Notes: a model not told the origin generated them from the letters alone. Positions 11,249 to 22,189 are shown, numbered from the stretch's first letter. The stretch is 64,000 nucleotides of DNA from Gibbula magus (GCA_936450465.1 OW388300.1:20275232-20339231); one strand, 5' to 3'. Made by a program: numbers and translations.

Positions 11249-12461
11249 TCATACTTTCAAGGCTTGAAATGACGCTTGTTTCGTGTGTTTAGACCATGAT
11301 AAGCTACCAGAGAAATATACGCCGAGATATTTATAAACATTGGTTGTTTGAAGTAAGTTCCCTTTATGATACTTTAGAAAGTTTTCCACCCTTCTTAAAA
11401 ACAACAATTTTGGTTTTGTCTCTATCAACACTTAAATTGTATTGGTCTGAAAATTTGTCTAATTCGTATATTTGTTTTTGTAAACCACAAACCGTGCTAG
11501 AAAATAAAACAATATCGTTCGCAAAGAGTAACAGAAAAAGTTGAATAGTGTCCGGATGTAGTTGGATCCCATTTGTGCATATATCACATATTTGCATTGC
11601 CAGTTCATTAATAAAACAGGAACAAAAAAACGGGCTTAAAATACAGCCTTGTCTAACACCTAATTCACTGATAAAAGGTTCAGATAACTCGTGCTTATTT
11701 CTAACAGTCACTTTAACATTTTCATATATACTCTGTAGCATTTTGTTCATTTTACTACTTAGACCATGCGATTGCGAAGTCCCCATAGTTTCCCCATGTT
11801 GTACAAAATCAAAGGCCTTTGAAAAATCTACAAACAATGCATAAAACTTTCCTCCTTTTGAATGTAGATATCTTTGTATCAAACGGTGCAATATAAAAAT
11901 ATTATCTGTAGTTGTATATCCCTCTCTAAGGCCCACTTGACCCTCGTATATTTTATCCATAACATGAGCCCATTTAACTAGTTTCTTGTTGATGATATAG
12001 GTGAATAGTTTGCCAAATATACTGAGTATGGTTATTCCACGGCAATTATTAGTATCATTCGGATCACCCTGTTTAAAGATTGGTACAAGGATACCCATTG
12101 ACCAAGATTCGGGGAAGTTTCCTGTGTCGAGGATAATGTTGAATATAAGCTCAACATACGGGAGTAAAAGATCAGATGAATGTCTAAAACATTCCGGTAG
12201 GGCGCTGTCTATACCTGGTGATTTATTACACTTTATGTGAAGTATACTGTTTAAGATTTCATCGATAGTTATTGGGGCATCCAGTATGTCGGAGGTAATA
12301 TCTGAAATGGGGAGAGACATATTTTCGTTACGATTATCCTGTCTAGGTCTATCAAGGATATCATCAGAGGTAGAATATAACAATTTAAAGTAATCGTGCC
12401 ACTCGTCAGTTTCGATATTGTGGTTTTGTCTATTTTCTAGGACTGAGCGTTTTAAGCCCAT
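11249..12461 (-). pseudogene. LINE-alpha reverse transcriptase remnant
   Basis: The domain shows the usual landmarks: KSPGIDSALPECF (fingers), FVDFSKAFD with the first catalytic aspartate, GVRQGCILSP, and then FANDIVLFSS where FADD is expected. The N replaces one of the paired catalytic aspartates. A frameshift near 11395 moves the thumb, with YKYLGVYFSGSLSW, into another frame (11431-11249). Just upstream of 12461 a stop interrupts the expected linker. The copy cannot make an active enzyme. Confidence 0.85.
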
Positions 12462-12667
12462 ACCGGAATCTTTTTTAATAATTTAGACTATTGTCTATGT
12501 TTTTTTCTTTTCTGTTCCATATATGTTTTTCTTTTCTCATTGTAAGTTCTACTATATCTATTTCTAGATTTGTGATATATCTCCAGGGAATGCAATGTCT
12601 TAGTTTTTCGAAAAAGGTTTAGGAATTTACATCTTTGTTTCTTTAGATGATCACATTCGTTATCATA

Positions 12668-13155
12668 TCAAGCATTTGTATTATATTTTACTTGTGAGGG
12701 GCGTATCCGTCTTTTCATATCTGCAGCCGCTAGACACAATGCCTCTATAATATGATCTACACACTTACTTATGTCTGTGAACGCTACATCAACTGATTTC
12801 TCTAATAGATCTTGTACTTCCTCCGACATCAAGTTATTTCGGAATTGCGACAGCATATTGCTATTAAGTAAACTTTAAAATTTCATTATCAGTATCCATT
12901 TTTGATTTGCTTCTTATAGTCTGTGTCTGTCCTAGAGATGGAAGCGTTCGTAAATTTGGGTTAAAGGTAAATGGGATGAATCTGCACTTGTGGGTATGTT
13001 AAAATCTAATACTTTGTCGAACAAATGTGCGGAAGCTAAAATGTAATCTACTACACTTGTTCCATTTGTACCTATAAATGTAGATTCGATCTTTTTGAAA
13101 TCTCTACCACATCTTCCATTTATAATGTGTAGAAAATCATTTCTTCAGCTTACTC
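12668..13155 (-). pseudogene. LINE-alpha endonuclease end and linker
   Basis: On the minus strand 13155-12930 reads through the last part of an AP-like endonuclease, including NGTSVVDYILAS and a later SSHLPL segment. These are the conserved terminal motifs of LINE endonucleases. The linker continues at 12856-12668. Nothing of the endonuclease N-terminus remains upstream, so the 5' truncation is near 13155. Confidence 0.75.
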
Positions 13156-13823
13156 TGCTATATACGGAAGTGTGTTAGTGTAGGAGATAATACATATCAT
13201 TCTGTCATAGTATCTCCTACCAAGGATATAGGATCTTCTACGTAGGACATCTACTTAGTATGAAAACATTAAGATTCTACCTAGAAAGTGTTATAATGTT
13301 ATGTGTCTCCACTTGATTATCAAAAGATTCATTGTCCAAGGTTTAAATATCTAAAAAAAAACTAAGTTTTCTTTGTAATACAAATGTAAAATTAAATTGT
13401 CCAAGTGCCTTAGAAAAGCTAACACCGCACTATCCTCATCCCCACCATATCACCCCCTTTCAATTCTTAACAAAGTTCGAGGGACAGTTGTCTCCAATCC
13501 CTAACCCCTTCATTAGTTGAAACTATGGCTTATTGTTCATCATTGCACAAATATATGCTTCCGTAGTTATGGACTTCCGTAGTCAATATAGACTAATGAC
13601 ACCATAAACAGCGAAACGTTTTCGAATGAAAACATAAAAGGTTATCCGAAAATCTATCTACACGTCATTTTTAATCAATTTGTTCTTGGCATCGTATGTA
13701 AACTCTTGCTTCGTTCAGGAGCGTTGAATCAATGCTGTTTCCTAATGATTATTTTCTTCAATGAATTAATTGATAACGCAATAATGATTCGTAAATATCA
13801 TAGAATAAAACACGTTCGGTAGA
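13156..13823. other. Upstream flank of gene 1
   Basis: No gene seen. Between about 13155 and 13270 a CGGAAGTGTGTTAGTGTAGG segment followed by GAGATA and TATCTCCTA pieces faintly recalls the palindrome-array element at 33702. The match is too weak to call. Confidence 0.35.
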
Positions 13824-13830
13824 TATATAG
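13824..13830 (+). promoter_or_regulatory. Possible TATA box of gene 1
   Basis: TATATAG lies about 100 nt upstream of the ATG at 13930, a spacing comparable to that of the paralog. In AT-rich DNA this motif is weak evidence. Confidence 0.3.
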
Positions 13831-13929
13831 AAGTTTTATGGAAGTATATGGGTCAATTTACATGTACTTATTGCAAATTAATTATCTTGCCAAATCATAA
13901 TTGTGTTCACATGGCTACAGACCACAGCC

Positions 13930-14244
13930 ATGACAGGTAGCAACGTAGTCATCATCTTGTCCTTATATCTTTACATAAGCGGAACCGTTGGTGAAGAATT
14001 TAAGTTTCGTGGTATACAAGGATGTGAAATCAATTCCAAGTCACCCGGTTACGTAAATGAGACGTCACTGGTTATGACGTCATTTGATTGTGTGAGAGAG
14101 TGCGGAAGGTCACACTGGTGTGAGAGCGTTAATGTGTGTCCCTCCGCGAATCCGGAAATGCTGACGTGTGAAAAGATGACTTTCAAGTCCAACTGGAGTT
14201 GTGAGACATTGAGCCCAACACCAGATTGTTGTTACGTCGAGAAG
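13930..14244 (+). CDS. Gene 1 exon 1: signal peptide and PAN/apple-like domain
   Basis: 105 codons, ending in AAG before the donor GTGAGT, phase 0. Residues 1-20 are hydrophobic (VVIILSLYLYIS core). Ten cysteines follow at 32, 54, 58, 64, 70, 80, 91, 100 and 101 and at none of the sequon sites, counting the pair 100/101 separately; I count nine of these with certainty. The DCVRECG then WCESVNVC pattern is PAN/apple-like. N-glycosylation sequons are NET (43) and NWS (88). The paralog keeps the same length, with one of the CC pair changed to CN. Confidence 0.85.
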
Positions 14245-17200
14245 GTGAGTTGTCTAAAACCTTAAATACCACATATAACAGAAATATTTGTTAAACACTG
14301 TATCAATGCCCCTGGATATAAGTTCGATTGAATTAAACTATCAAAATTGGTACTTATACCCCACGTGAATGAATATGGTAACATGTCATCAAAGTTTTGG
14401 GCAAGATCAAGTTCAAGTAAAAAATTGCCCTTTTCTGAGAGGTTTCATTCCAATGGATGACCTTGTCAAGTACCAAAGACCTCACTGGCCAATGAAAAGT
14501 TATGACCATGGTTAACGTTTTTAAAAAAAAATGGTTCAAGGTCAAGGTCACAAGGTAAACCATGATGACGTCATATGAAAAGTTTCATCACAACAGGTGC
14601 ACATGTGATGCGAATATTACTAAAAAAAAGGTTCCTGCCATGAGGTCAAGGTCGCAAGGCGAGAAATAATGACCTCAACGCACCATTGTCCTTATTGAAG
14701 CTTCAATGGCCATTTTACAATTGTTCACATCCGCCCCTGCGCTTAAAGTTTTATATGACAAATGGACCTTTAACGGTGCATCCATTGTGTTGTTGAGGGT
14801 CACATATATGCCAAACGTTATAAATAGTGTTATTTTATCGAGAAGTGCTGGCTGGCTGCTGAAAATTACCATTTTGATGTGATAGGTGACTCAGTATAGT
14901 GTAAAAGTAAAAATAGCGATTTCTGAACGAAAACCAGACAATGCACCTCGATTGACTCTCGTCAATTAGTCAAACGTATTTTGGAAAAAAAAATTGAAAT
15001 ATAATATAACTACTGTGCATATAAATTGGACGTGTAGTTTCGATTTCTGTAATGATGTTGCTCGATTATCATCGGAAACTAGTATGTATGATATATGTGG
15101 CGATTGTGGATGAATAAGTGGAGTGAAATTATTTGAACTGAAATAAGTACATATAGTATTTTGATACGTATTAAAGCCAAATACAAATTATGAAACAAAA
15201 TGGATGCCAATTTACGTGAAAGGTGGAGACAAACGCCTCGGACGGTCTAAGACAAACTGTCCTACTATTTCCCTAGCGTGGATATGATCACGTTGTTGTA
15301 AAATGTGAACTAAACTGAAACGCAACCACATTTCCAACAAGAAATTTAGTTAATTAAAGATGTTGAAGGTCTAATATACCTCTTTTGAACTTAAATTCGT
15401 TGTCGCATTCGGGCGCCATAAAACAAGCCAACATGTCCCTTTTCACTCTCCTAGTTAAAGGGGCAGTAGCATGTTTTTTGCAAAAATTATTTTTTCAAAT
15501 TTTCCATTTATAATGATAGTTTATGTCATTTAAATCATCTTGTTACACAAACCAATTATCCGTAGTGGTAATAACGATGTTGCGTATAAAGCAAAAAATA
15601 CATGGCGGCCATTTTATTGTGAATACAATTTATTATTTCGAATTACAAAAACGATTCCCAGGGGTTTACAAAACCACGTTAACTCATTTTTTAACTTGAT
15701 TTTCCAAACAGAGTAGGATGTTTAACAATTGGAGACATTATTTTTCAAAAAAATGTCATCAACTTATTCGAGCGGAAAAACGTGCTACTGCCCCTTTAAG
15801 GAATTTTAAAAGGTTTTTTGTTGGTGGCGTTTCTTTTGCAAGTCAGTTTATTTGTTAATAATAATGCCATATGAACAGTGACTAGTTCGGAGGTAAAATA
15901 TCTATTAAAAAGATCAAGTTGACGAAGTTTATTCTGTTCTTCCTCAGGAGGTGCAACAGGAAGTGACGACGTGCTACAATGGTGGGACATACGTCAAGGA
16001 GGACGAGACTTGTCTGTGCATCTTCGGTTTCACCGGGGACTGGTGTGAACGCTACTACTACGGCAAGTTCAATTCAGTAACAATTCTTGCCGTATCAAAT
16101 TCCAAAAATAGACACTACAACTACCTAAAGACACACATCAACGAATTGGTTACACCGGGCAACACCTAAGGATGGGTTGACATTAACACAATAATACCCA
16201 TTATACCCCACTTCCGGTCTCGTTGCTATGGTTTCTATTGTTACAAGTGTAGGTGTATAAGCCGATACACCTACACTTTTTTGATACACCTACACTTTTT
16301 AACAACTGAGATCAATGGAGTTCATTTTCTAAATTTCCAAATCTAAGCGATGATACTTTATTAAATGTCACAGTATATGAACATATAAGAAAGTTACAAA
16401 TGTTTCATTTGAAACCTGGGATCGAGCCTGTGTCCTGTTGCTTTCTGGTCGAACGAACTAACCATTAGACCACGAGGCAAGTTGAAACTGTGTAAATTTT
16501 TCATGACCAAATGAATAAGGTTCTTATAAAGCTTGATATAATATCACAAATTTCTGTATTTCTTTTTATATATGAATGTTATTTATTTTTGGGAGCAAAA
16601 TGTCTTAATATACTAAAACTTGCTTCTGTTTTCTCTAAACTTTGGCCATATTGACATTAGCCATGCAGTTTATGGCGTTAGCTGTACATTTCAGCGAGAT
16701 GCACGTGCGTCTGCGTTGACAATACCGTCATTAGGCCATATCAATTAGATCTCGAGCCCCGAACATGGGTAACCATACAACGCATCACGGGATGAGCATA
16801 CCTGGTTGTCACAGATGAGGCCCCATTTGGGTTGTGCGTTTCATATACAAGCTTGTTTACAGCTGTATTTGTTAAGAAATATTATGAATTAGTATCCGTT
16901 TACACTCGACCGTAAGTGGGGTATAAGACAGATATACCCATACTTTTCCTCGTGTATTGAATTTTACCCTACTGTTTTCCCCGTGGAGTGTTACTCGGCT
17001 GCGCCTCGTAAGGGCCCCACGAGGAAAACTGTAGGGTATCTTTCGATACACTCGAAAAAGTATTGGTATATCTCTCACTAAAATATACGGGAAAAGACAG
17101 TGTAACATGACCCCCTCCTCAAAATTTCCCATTACCCCTCTCTAACTTGACAAACAGATGCATTACAAAGTCAATTATCTGATCTAATAGTTGATAGTGT

Positions 17201-20200
17201 TTGTCGTGCTGAAGTTACCCAACTGATTGAACTCGAGTATAATGATGTGTACACCCTGTATAATTCATTGTTGATACACCATTATGAAAGACACAAACGT
17301 ACATGTTTTAGAGTAAAATTGGATTAAGTGAAGCTTATTCAGCAACTCTCAATTTCTTTTGGTGTTTTTGGACGTCACGAAGAAGGGGGATATACACTGA
17401 TGGGCAAAAGAAAGTATATTACTCAGTTGTATTTATCATTATGTATAATTTTGTGAAAATAAAGTGAAATATCTCGAGTTTTATACGTCGTATTTAAAAA
17501 CTGACTAGTTTGGGAAATTAGTCAAAAACATTAAAACAGTCAAAGAATACCTCTACGCAGTTTAAAAAAAAATAATTTAAATTTCAAATTTAAATTTCAA
17601 AATTCCCCAAAATTAATTTGGATAAAATACAAATGTTCATCGATATAGAACACATACTCTATGTGAAAATCAATAAATGTGCCTCGTCCTGCACACATTT
17701 ACAACATTTTAAACATGGTAGGGATCATGTTGATGTAAATTTAATTTCTTACCCCTGTCCTGTCTACTTTAAATAATGATATTTTAGTTAAAAAATAAAA
17801 CTGTCACGAGTCATTCAAACTACTGCCGGGAGGTGTTATTGTATCATGCCATGAATCAAATGCATCTCATTTCTTTATAATATTGAATTAATCTAAAACA
17901 AGTGAGTGTTATACTTTCTTTGGCCCGTCAGTTTAGGTTTCATCTTCGTCCGTCCGTCATTGCGTTCGTCCGTCCGAGATAAAGGGGACGGCTTTTATCA
18001 GAAACCGTTTAGAAGGGATAAACATTTGATGTGAGGCTTGAGGGTATCGATATCTTGATGGAGTTTGAAAATAAGAAGCGTGATTATTTTTTCTGGAGTT
18101 ATTGCCCTTGATCTGTTTTTAAGATCCGTTCATGGTACTTCCAAATGGGACAGCTCAAAAACGTTTTAAGATAGGATAACCAAATTTGATGTGTGATAGT
18201 ATCATTATCTTGATAGAGAAGCGCTCAATTATATTTTGGAGTTTTAATGAGAACCAATATGGCGGAGGATGTTGATGACCATGTCTTCTTGTTCTTTTAC
18301 ATCCTCGCCGTAATCAATGTCAACAAGAGAGCATTTTGAGAATCCTTCATACACTAAATGAGAATATTATGACTCCGACATTTTAAACGTTTATCGATGT
18401 AATATGTTCACCACAGACTGTTGATATACATTAAACCATATGGCCACGGATGTTGCTCTCTATCTTTGTCTGATATTCTGACTTCATGTTTACAGACTGC
18501 TCAGAAGCCTACCAGACGACCCAGGTTAATGGCGGAGAAAAATGGCTGACAATTCAACCAAAGACGTCCCAGCGTTCTTTCACCGTAATGTGCTTCCTGG
18601 GCTCGGGTGGATATACCTACATAGAATCCAGAAGCGTCCATTGTGACGTCATAATGTTCAACCGCACATGGCAGGAGCTCAGACAGCCAATCATCAACTC
18701 GGACTGCAGCTATTGGCTGGGACTGGAGAATATTTACCTGCTGACGTCACAGGCGGATTACTTTCTGGACATCTACATGGCAGGTAATGCACGCATGCGT
18801 AATGGATCAGTTCGTAATCGTGACGCTATGTGTCGTGTGGTCGGTGTCTGTTGTGTTATGATGGCCTGTAGTGTGAAAGGCTTACCTTGGCTTTTGAAAT
18901 GGTACATTGTTTCAGTCATGGGATCAAATGGTAATACAATACTGTATGAAGTTAAAAACGATCTGGACGAATACGTTATTCTTTCGTGACAGTTTCTGTC
19001 GTCATTGTTTTAAAAGACACCACCTGTCGTTTCTTCTGCCATGATCAATACATCTTTACCAATGTTATCAATCTCGAGTCGAACTATTTCCGCCCGCCGG
19101 ATACAGTCGATTTTGAATGTCTGTAGTGAGGATATATCTCGTAAAGGGATACACACAATTTATTTCATGAGAGTGTGATACTTAAAAGCACTTGGTGTGC
19201 TGAAACTGCTAAGGTACTTTCTGGACATTATGTTTGGTATTTAAGGTAACATTTTATGAACTATGGACATTATGTATAGTATAGTATATTAGTATAAGAT
19301 GTTTACGGCATAATGTGCCTTCTTTGACTTAAAATTGTTGACGCATCATTAGTGTAGGCCGTCATAAGCAACCAAAAAGCCATTTTAGACTCTCCTATCT
19401 CATCTAGTTACAGATATTGCAAACGACGATTTCTTAAAGCGTGTGTTTCTCAGAAATATGAACAGATAATGTTTTGAAGGTTCAAATTTAGTTTAGTTGG
19501 CTTCTGAAGATGTTATGTAACTATTTCAGTCGGATGTATCGCTCCTGGATTGAAATATCTTGTATTTTGTGTGGTATCGTTTCATTTGCCCCTGGCTGTA
19601 TGTTCTTGGCTTAAAGGGGCAGTAGCACGTTTTTTGCAAAATTTATTTTTTCAAATTTCCTATTTATAATGATAGTTTATGTCATTTAAACTAACTTTGA
19701 AGGGTAAACATCTTATTACACAAACCAATTATCTGTAGTGGTAAACTATGTTGCGTATAAGGCAAACATTACATGGCGGCCATTTTATTGTGAACACAAT
19801 TTATTATTTTGTATTACAAAAACGATTCCCATGGCTTTACCGAAACATGTACACTCATTTTAAAGTTTATTTTCCGAAGAGAAAAGGATGTTTTACTATT
19901 GGTGAAATTATTTTTCAAATACATTTCATCAACTTATATGAGCGAAAAAAAATGCTACTGCCCCTTTAAGCATAAATGCAATCAATGTATCAGCATGGAC
20001 GACAAAAGTGATGTACTACTTCTAACGTCAAAGGTCTGAGCCAACACTTTACATTCGGCTGAATCCATAGCGATTACATAGCAAGATATACACGTAGGTG
20101 CCATGTGAATGAGAGTTGAAGGTCACTATTGATGTTGACGTTATTCTTCAACGTAAAGGTCAGTATAGATGACGAGGTTGGATGAGGTATCAGTGTTTGG

Positions 20201-20755
20201 ATATGTTTGTCGTATCGTAGTTGCTGCCGCCCTCAACTCTTGATAAAAGTTCTGATTTTAAGTTGACGTTGATGGCGCCAGTGTCATTGGCAGTGACATC
20301 ACCTTTGACATCAAATATCAACGAAGCTTTATTCTTGCACTCATCGTGAGTCTGTTATAGGTTTCTAGATGATATATTTTGATATTCTTTCTATAGATGC
20401 TGGTTCCTTCAGGGGGCATCCATTATACAGGAATTTCAAAGTGGGAGACGCTGCAAGCGGACACAGACTAACGCACGGTAACTTCGATACCCACCCCTCG
20501 CCGGCCGACGACGCCTTCGCCGTGGATGGACCAAATGGACCTAACGGACACCCCTTCGCAACAATGGACCGGCCCGATGCTAGTGGCTGTGCGATATCCC
20601 AGAATGCAGCTTGGTGGTACGGACCGGCGTGTCCGGATTACAACCTTCACCTTCCGCTTGGACCCGGAAGCGCACCTAAACCCGCCATCTGGCGGCACCT
20701 TGGAGTGGATTTCGAATTGAAGTCCTTTGCGGCGCAGATAAGCACAACTTGGTAG
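13930..20755 (+). CDS. Gene 1: secreted PAN/EGF/fibrinogen-related protein (four exons)
   Basis: Exons join at 13930-14244, 15960-16062, 18496-18783 and 20397-20755, giving 354 residues plus stop with consistent phases 0, 1 and 1. Order: signal peptide (1 to about 21), PAN/apple-like cysteine domain (about 31-105), EGF-like module (106-139), fibrinogen-related domain (140-354). Fibrinogen-related domains bind acetylated sugars and microbial surfaces, and molluscan members act in immune recognition. A defence-lectin role is inferred. The ATG at 13930 is preferred over one 27 nt upstream because it aligns residue for residue with the paralog's start. AATAAA lies at 20889-20894, 134 nt past the stop. 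The paralog at 36693-42732 faces it. Introns hold at least five repeat-derived insertions. All splice joins are predicted from sequence. Confidence 0.85.
14380..14670 (+). repeat. AAGGTCAAGGTCACAAGG-type dispersed repeat in intron 1
   Basis: Two partial units with TTCAAGGTCAAGGTCACAAGG and GAGGTCAAGGTCGCAAGGC lie near 14533 and 14642. Each is preceded by a similar TGAAAAGT-type block. This looks like decayed mobile DNA. Ends cannot be fixed. Confidence 0.45.
14770..15215 (+). mobile_element. TTAA-2 inverted-repeat element, copy 1
   Basis: It starts at TTAA followed by CGGTGCATCCATTGTGTT and ends near 15215 with a decayed complement. It aligns along its length with the better preserved copy at 53059-53557. 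It has no coding capacity. It sits in intron 1 of gene 1, as a truncated copy does in intron 1 of gene 2, but at a different place and with different flanks. Confidence 0.75.
15455..15799 (-). mobile_element. TTAA-1 element, copy 3
   Basis: A 345-bp element in reverse orientation to copy 1, bounded by TTAA, with AGGGGCAGTAGCATG and the complement of AGGGGCAGTAGCACG at its ends. It ends about 160 bp before exon 2 of gene 1. Confidence 0.85.
15960..16062 (+). CDS. Gene 1 exon 2: four-cysteine EGF-like module, GC donor
   Basis: A 103-nt exon encoding residues 106-139. CYNGGTY, CLC and FTGDWCE give the second half of an EGF pattern, C2, C4, C5 and C6. The partners C1 and C3 are absent. The donor reads CG|GCAAGT, a GC-type donor, where the paralog has CG|GTAAGA. 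Acceptor choice: an AG at 15958-15959 gives the same 103 nt as the paralog. An AG 12 nt upstream (15946-15947), behind a better pyrimidine tract, would add four residues in frame. Confidence 0.8.
16196..16930. repeat. Inverted-repeat-bounded segment in intron 2 of gene 1
   Basis: TATACCCCACTTCCGGTC near 16199 pairs with GACCGTAAGTGGGGTATA near 16907, so about 700 bp is bounded by an imperfect inverted repeat. Inside, GATACACCTACACTTTTT occurs twice near 16263, and a tRNA-like segment lies at 16420-16486. It may be a composite or non-autonomous transposon. Confidence 0.45.
16420..16486 (-). pseudogene. tRNA-like segment, probable SINE head or tRNA pseudogene
   Basis: On the minus strand it has a box A, TGGTCTAATGG, and a box B, GGCTCGATCCC, at tRNA spacing. 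The acceptor and anticodon stems do not pair well, so it is not a functional tRNA gene. It could be the head of a short retroposon. Confidence 0.55.
16925..17080. repeat. Long hairpin with a CGGCTGCGCC loop
   Basis: The left arm, with ATATACCCATACTTTTCCTCG, pairs with the right arm ending in CGAAAAAGTATTGGTATAT. The arms are about 60-70 bp with bulges, around a centre that includes CTCGGCTGCGCCTCG. Hairpins of comparable form lie at 32845, 47666 and 61729. Confidence 0.65.
17395..17933 (-). mobile_element. TA-1 mariner-like miniature element, copy 1
   Basis: Flanked by TA on both sides. The arms are about 30 bp: left CACTGATGGGCAAAAGAAAG, right the complement of AACTGACGGGCCAAAGAAAG. The body, with AATAAATGTGCCTCGTCCTG and a TGATTCAT-type block, is the reverse complement of copies at 33160 and 35930. 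TA duplication and this terminus fit a Tc1/mariner-type non-autonomous element. It sits in intron 2 of gene 1. Confidence 0.8.
17940..18290 (+). repeat. Dispersed repeat R2 (GTCCGTCCGAGATAAAGGGG), copy 1
   Basis: It begins with CGTCCGTCC runs, then two diverged internal units of roughly 170 bp that share GGACGGCTTTTATCAGAAACC, TTTGATGTG and GTTATTGCCCTTG segments. The same repeat, with about three units, is at 43795-44255. It is non-coding and of uncertain class. Confidence 0.6.
18496..18783 (+). CDS. Gene 1 exon 3: first part of the fibrinogen-related domain
   Basis: 288 nt, entered and left in phase 1, with acceptor TTTACAG and donor CAG|GTAATG. It encodes residues 140-235. DCSEAY, FTVMC, GGYTYIESR, FNRTW and YWLGLENI..LTSQADY are the standard fibrinogen-domain landmarks. 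NRT within FNRTW is a glycosylation sequon. The paralog exon is the same length and roughly 80% identical by eye in protein. Confidence 0.9.
19050..19610 (+). repeat. Old interspersed repeat R1, copy 2
   Basis: A diverged match to 1240-1800, within intron 3 of gene 1. Its right end adjoins TTAA-1 copy 4. Confidence 0.5.
19611..19969 (-). mobile_element. TTAA-1 element, copy 4
   Basis: A 359-bp element, TTAA at both ends, in reverse orientation to copy 1. The arms AGGGGCAGTAGCACG and CTACTGCCCCT are intact. It lies in intron 3 of gene 1. Confidence 0.85.
20397..20755 (+). CDS. Gene 1 exon 4: end of the fibrinogen-related domain
   Basis: 359 nt including the TAG stop, entered in phase 1 after TTCTATAG. 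Residues 236-354 include FATMDRPDASGCA and NAAWWYGPACPDYNL. These correspond to the fibrinogen motifs around the calcium site (usually a D-x-D-N-D loop) and the WWY..C..SNLNG segment. The calcium loop here reads DRPDA and NLNG is NLHL. The exon is visibly GC-rich compared with its introns. Confidence 0.9.
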
Positions 20756-20888
20756 ATGGTCGAACCTGCGCTGGATCCAAATGGGAGGTTCAACTCCTAT
20801 TGTGGGAAATAATCCGATTTGATGCCGATTGCTGGATAAATGCAAATTAACATATTGATTGATTTATTGAATAGTACATATGATCGAT

Positions 20889-20894
20889 AATAAA
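20889..20894 (+). promoter_or_regulatory. Polyadenylation signal of gene 1
   Basis: AATAAA lies 134 nt after the stop codon. It ends about 10 bp before the TA-3 element starts. Confidence 0.55.
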
Positions 20895-20903
20895 CTATTA
20901 GTA

Positions 20904-21761
20904 CCGTATTCGCTGTAATAGAAGCCTAGGGCGTTTAAAAAATTGGGAAAAGGGGGCGTTTATAAAGATGACTTTAAAAAATCGTAAAAAGGGGGCGTTT
21001 ATTAAAAATATATATGTTGATGTCCAAAAGAAAAAGAAACATCGATTTTATTTCAGAGTTTTAATCAAAATAAGTGTATCAAATAAATGTAAAGAAGAGT
21101 GAAATGTCGCAGTTTATTATTTGTATAAAATTTCAACCGGTCCTGATACACAATTTGCCATGCAAATTGAAACTAATTAAAACTCACGAAGATACATTGA
21201 GTAATTGAATCCGCCATCTTGTCGCGTCATTACTCTTATCCAATGAAACTTTAGTTTGCTAAGAATCTAAATAAAACCACCAATGAACGGCAGCATAAAC
21301 ACAATCAGGTGATAAGCGCATGGTGCAGAACGATTATGTAAACACTATTTCCGGGTCATGATATTCTTTATTTATATCACATTGACAACTACACGTGAAC
21401 AAAATAACGTTCATGACAAAATCGCGGTCAGTGTGACAATGTCATCTGTACTTGTGGGAAATCTTCCAAGAGAGTTGAGCAAGACATTTTCCTGTTTCTT
21501 AAAACATGGCGGTTGCATAAAATGCGTAGTGACTGATCGTTACAGACATTCGACAGTCGCCGGGGGACTGGAAATACCATGTACCTTACACTTTACTGGA
21601 CATAGGAGGTTGATAGCAAGATTGAAAACTCTTCTTCAATGAAACATCAGTAAGATAATTCGTTACAAAAGAGTGGCGTTTATTAGGGGTCATTTTCGGC
21701 GAGTCAAAAATGGCTTAGGGGGGCGTTTATTAGGAGAGGGTGTTTATTAGGATGAATACGG
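20904..21761 (+). mobile_element. TA-3 transposon with CCGTATTC ends
   Basis: Flanked by TA. It begins CCGTATTC and ends GAATACGG. Subterminal GGGCGTTTAT motifs recur near both ends, at about 20930, 20990, 21675 and 21722. An internal frame at 21358-21642 (94 codons) carries ATGKIPC-like residues GGLEIPCTLHFTG. I do not recognise a family with confidence, and no transposase catalytic motif is present. It is a non-autonomous or decayed DNA transposon just downstream of gene 1. Confidence 0.65.
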
Positions 21762-21763
21762 TA

Positions 21764-22189
21764 TTCATCAGAGACCATAAAATAAAGGGACTGGAATATT
21801 TGTGTGCCTCGCTAGAACAAGATGGCGTCCCGTAAAACTTCAAATATTGCCGATTATGTTTCTCTTATAACTCATTTAATAAAAAAATATTTCCTTGGTT
21901 ACCAGGATGTATGAAATAAAGATATGATAAAGTTTGAATTGGTTTATTGTAAATATTACATGATGTTTCCAGTGTTGACTTTTTGCAATCACATCAGGGC
22001 TTCAAGTCGGGTCGATTACACTTCTGGCTGAGGCACACAAAGTTGATGATAATCTACAGTTGAGTCTAGCCCCTTTATTTTTTATTTCAGTTTCTATCTC
22101 GAAATTGGTGTTCTTCATTTATCATCATCATCATGTATCGGGGATAACACATTAAACGATAAAATCGTCATCAAACATTTGTTCATTAA
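21764..22189. other. No recognised feature
   Basis: AT-rich DNA between TA-3 and the DIRS-type element. A short ATCATCATCATCATG run lies near 22123. Confidence 0.45.

Larger units (their letters stand above)
10387..13155 (-). mobile_element. LINE-alpha, 5'-truncated non-LTR retrotransposon
   Basis: Reading on the minus strand: the last part of an apurinic-type endonuclease (13155-12930), a linker (12856-12668), reverse transcriptase (12461-11250), a C-terminal cysteine domain (10798-10478), then AATAAAGATTGGATTGGATT at the 3' end near 10410-10388. The pentameric GATTG tail and the EN-RT-Cys order fit the CR1, L2 or jockey group. I cannot settle the clade. Everything upstream of the endonuclease end is missing, and the frame is broken several times, so this copy is dead. 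Confidence 0.85.

Noticed and set aside
13155..13270. Degraded copy of the palindrome-array element
   Set aside because: Only a CGGAAG start and a few GAGATA/TATCTCC pieces match, which is too little to separate from chance.
16420..16486. Functional tRNA gene
   Set aside because: Both internal promoter boxes are recognisable, but the acceptor and anticodon stems do not pair, so it was recorded as a tRNA-like remnant.
20468..20845. 125-codon minus-strand frame
   Set aside because: It is the antisense of gene 1 exon 4.
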